From positions 62,001 through 126,000 of the forward strand of contig NZ_QPER01000002.1 in NCBI RefSeq assembly GCF_009455635.1: a stretch of 64,000 nucleotides of DNA. The letters are read 5' to 3'. The notes below the pieces were generated by a model, which was not told where the DNA came from, searched no databases, and saw nothing but the letters and a program-made list of their open reading frames with translations. The first letter of the stretch is position 1; every line of letters begins with the position of its first letter. This document shows positions 62,545 to 64,000 of the stretch, in pieces. A program made the translations under genes and the position numbers. The stretch is from Paraburkholderia agricolaris. GTDB taxonomy: Bacteria; Pseudomonadota; Gammaproteobacteria; Burkholderiales; Burkholderiaceae.

Positions 62545-64000
62545 TCGCGCGTGTGATCAGGTGGTCTATCCACAACCGTTTTCTGGTGCTGCTGGCCACT
62601 GTGCTCGTGACAGTGTGGGGCATCTACTCGCTGACCCAAACGCCGCTCGATGCGCTGCCCGACCTGTCCGACACGCAGGTCATTATCAAGGCCTCGTACC
62701 CGGGCAAAGCACCACAGGTCGTCGAGGACCAGGTGACGTATCCGCTCACCACCACACTGCTGGGCGTGCCGGGCGCGAAAACCATTCGCGCGTATTCGTC
62801 ATTCGGCGATGCGTTCGTCTATGTCCTGTTCGACGACAAAACCGACCAGTATTGGGCGCGTTCGCGCGTACTCGAATATCTGAACCAGGTGCAAAGCAGG
62901 CTGCCACCAGGCGCGACGGTTTCGCTCGGCCCCGATGCAACCGGCGTCGGCTGGGTCTACGAATACGCACTCGTTGACCGGAGCGGACAGCACGACCTGG
63001 GACAGCTTCGCGCGCTCAACGACTGGTTCCTGAAGTTCGAACTGAAGTCCGTGGCCGATGTATCCGAGGTCGCGAGTATTGGCGGCATGGTGCGCCAATA
63101 TCAGGTTGTGCTCGATCCGGACAAGCTGCGCGCGTATGGCATCACGCAGGCGATGGTGGCCGATGCATTAGGCAAGGCGAATCAGGAGTCGGGCGGGTCT
63201 GTTGTCGAGATGGCCGAGTCCGAATACATGGTGCGTTCGTCCGGCTATCTGCACACGCTTGACGACTTCCGTCATGTCGTCCTGCGTACGGACGAAGCGG
63301 GCACACCCGTCCTGCTAGGCGATGTCGCGCGTATTCAGATCGGACCCGAGATGCGCCGCGGCATCGCGGAGTTGAATGGCGAGGGCGAAGTCGCGGGCGG
63401 TGTGATCGTGATGCGCTCCGGCAAGAACGCGCTGACGACGATCGAAGCGGTGAAGGCGAAGCTCGCCGAACTGAAGCGCTCGCTGCCCGCTGGCGTCGAA
63501 ATCGTCACGACGTACGACCGCTCGCAACTGATCGAACGCGCGGTGGACAACCTGAAAGACAAGCTCGTCGAGGAATTCATTATCGTCGGGCTTGTGTGCG
63601 CGGCCTTTCTATTTCATCTGCGCAGCGCGTTCGTCGCCATCCTGTCGCTGCCATTGGGCGTGCTCGCCGCGTTCATCGTGATGCGCTATCAGGGCGTGAA
63701 CGCGAATCTCATGTCGCTCGGCGGCATTGCAATTGCCATTGGCGCGATGATCGATGCGGCCATCGTGATGATCGAGAACGCGCACAAACATCTCGAAGCG
63801 TTCGAGCACGCGCATCCCGGCAGGACGATGACGTCCGCTGAACGTTGGGAGCTCATTGCCACATCGGCCGCCGAGGTCGGGCCCGCGCTGTTCTTCTCCC
63901 TGCTCGTCATCACGCTGTCGTTTATCCCGGTGTTCTCGCTCGAAGGCCAGGAGGGCAAGCTGTTTTCTCCGCTGGCCTTCACCAAGACCTACACGATCGC
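62541..64000 (+). CDS. cusA: RND heavy-metal efflux pump CusA-like, 3' end outside the window
   Basis: The first 486 residues; the frame is still open at the right edge (full length ~1040). Start ATG at 62541 overlapping the cusB stop. N-terminal helix ([20 protein letters not shown]), porter domains with [20 protein letters not shown], and the first helices of the transmembrane bundle ([20 protein letters not shown], the HME-family signature). Proton-driven inner-membrane pump for Cu(I)/Ag(I), as the fused CusF domain in its adaptor suggests. Cus versus Czc specificity is inferred from that context. Confidence 0.94.
   Translation, partial: MIARVIRWSIHNRFLVLLATVLVTVWGIYSLTQTPLDALPDLSDTQVIIKASYPGKAPQVVEDQVTYPLTTTLLGVPGAKTIRAYSSFGDAFVYVLFDDKTDQYWARSRVLEYLNQVQSRLPPGATVSLGPDATGVGWVYEYALVDRSGQHDLGQLRALNDWFLKFELKSVADVSEVASIGGMVRQYQVVLDPDKLRAYGITQAMVADALGKANQESGGSVVEMAESEYMVRSSGYLHTLDDFRHVVLRTDEAGTPVLLGDVARIQIGPEMRRGIAELNGEGEVAGGVIVMRSGKNALTTIEAVKAKLAELKRSLPAGVEIVTTYDRSQLIERAVDNLKDKLVEEFIIVGLVCAAFLFHLRSAFVAILSLPLGVLAAFIVMRYQGVNANLMSLGGIAIAIGAMIDAAIVMIENAHKHLEAFEHAHPGRTMTSAERWELIATSAAEVGPALFFSLLVITLSFIPVFSLEGQEGKLFSPLAFTKTYTI

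Overview
The window reads as chromosomal DNA of a free-living or plant-associated member of the Burkholderiaceae, most likely Paraburkholderia. Signs of this are the high GC with dense genes, a DUF3562 protein, a Tat-exported phosphocholine-type phospholipase C, a zwf plus polyphosphate-glucokinase-like pair, and a dispersed palindromic repeat (39.3 kb) of a kind common in this family. The assignment is inferred from gene content. No rRNA, tRNA, CRISPR array or intact insertion sequence was seen.

Layout. 0-6.1 kb: a polymorphic-toxin island. It has a secreted RHS protein with a C-terminal toxin tip, a downstream immunity candidate, a displaced second RHS tip with its own immunity candidate, a further small orphan, and two decayed symE-like toxin genes on the minus strand inside a ~190-bp direct repeat. 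6.1-9.6 kb: an HscC-type Hsp70 with a membrane J-domain-like partner. 9.9-17.1 kb: GNAT acetyltransferase, MocR regulator, sarcosine-oxidase-like flavoprotein, a DMT exporter with a very His-rich tail, and a DUF1295/CFA-synthase-like pair. 17.1-26.3 kb: a long AT-rich leader and three exported lipoprotein glycoside hydrolases (GH43 exo-beta-1,3-galactanase-like, GH35, GH95). Together they look like a plant arabinogalactan degradation locus. 26.4-33.9 kb: housekeeping and redox genes (UDG-family enzyme, cytochrome b561, GT2, Rieske oxygenase, hydrolase, rubredoxin fusion, SDR).

33.9-39.2 kb: a divergent lysR/lysA pair closely resembling the enterobacterial one, then a second LysR gene, a cationic-amino-acid-type binding protein and an AstE/AspA-like deacylase. 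39.7-42.2 kb: a small lipoprotein and phospholipase C. 42.4-49.8 kb: a carbon-storage block (debranching enzyme, GH63-like hydrolase, glucose-6-phosphate dehydrogenase, ROK glucokinase) that would turn stored glucan into glucose, glucose 6-phosphate and then pentose-phosphate intermediates. 49.8-51.5 kb: a PEBP protein and an aldo/keto reductase separated by a nine-unit octamer repeat. 51.8-55.7 kb: a Fur-box-preceded iron operon (Fiu-like receptor, PiuC/YbiX, PepSY protein). 55.8-59.1 kb: nitroreductase, HiPIP, DOPA-dioxygenase-like protein, GNAT, a long intergenic region with a possible terminated small RNA, and an unknown conserved-looking protein. 59.2-64 kb: a Cus-type copper/silver efflux operon whose adaptor carries both an N-terminal metal-binding motif and a C-terminal CusF domain. 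The RND pump gene runs off the right edge.

The regions most worth a second look are the RHS tip array with its symE relics, the arabinogalactan locus, and the cus leader with three successive hairpins and a -10 box almost touching the first start codon.
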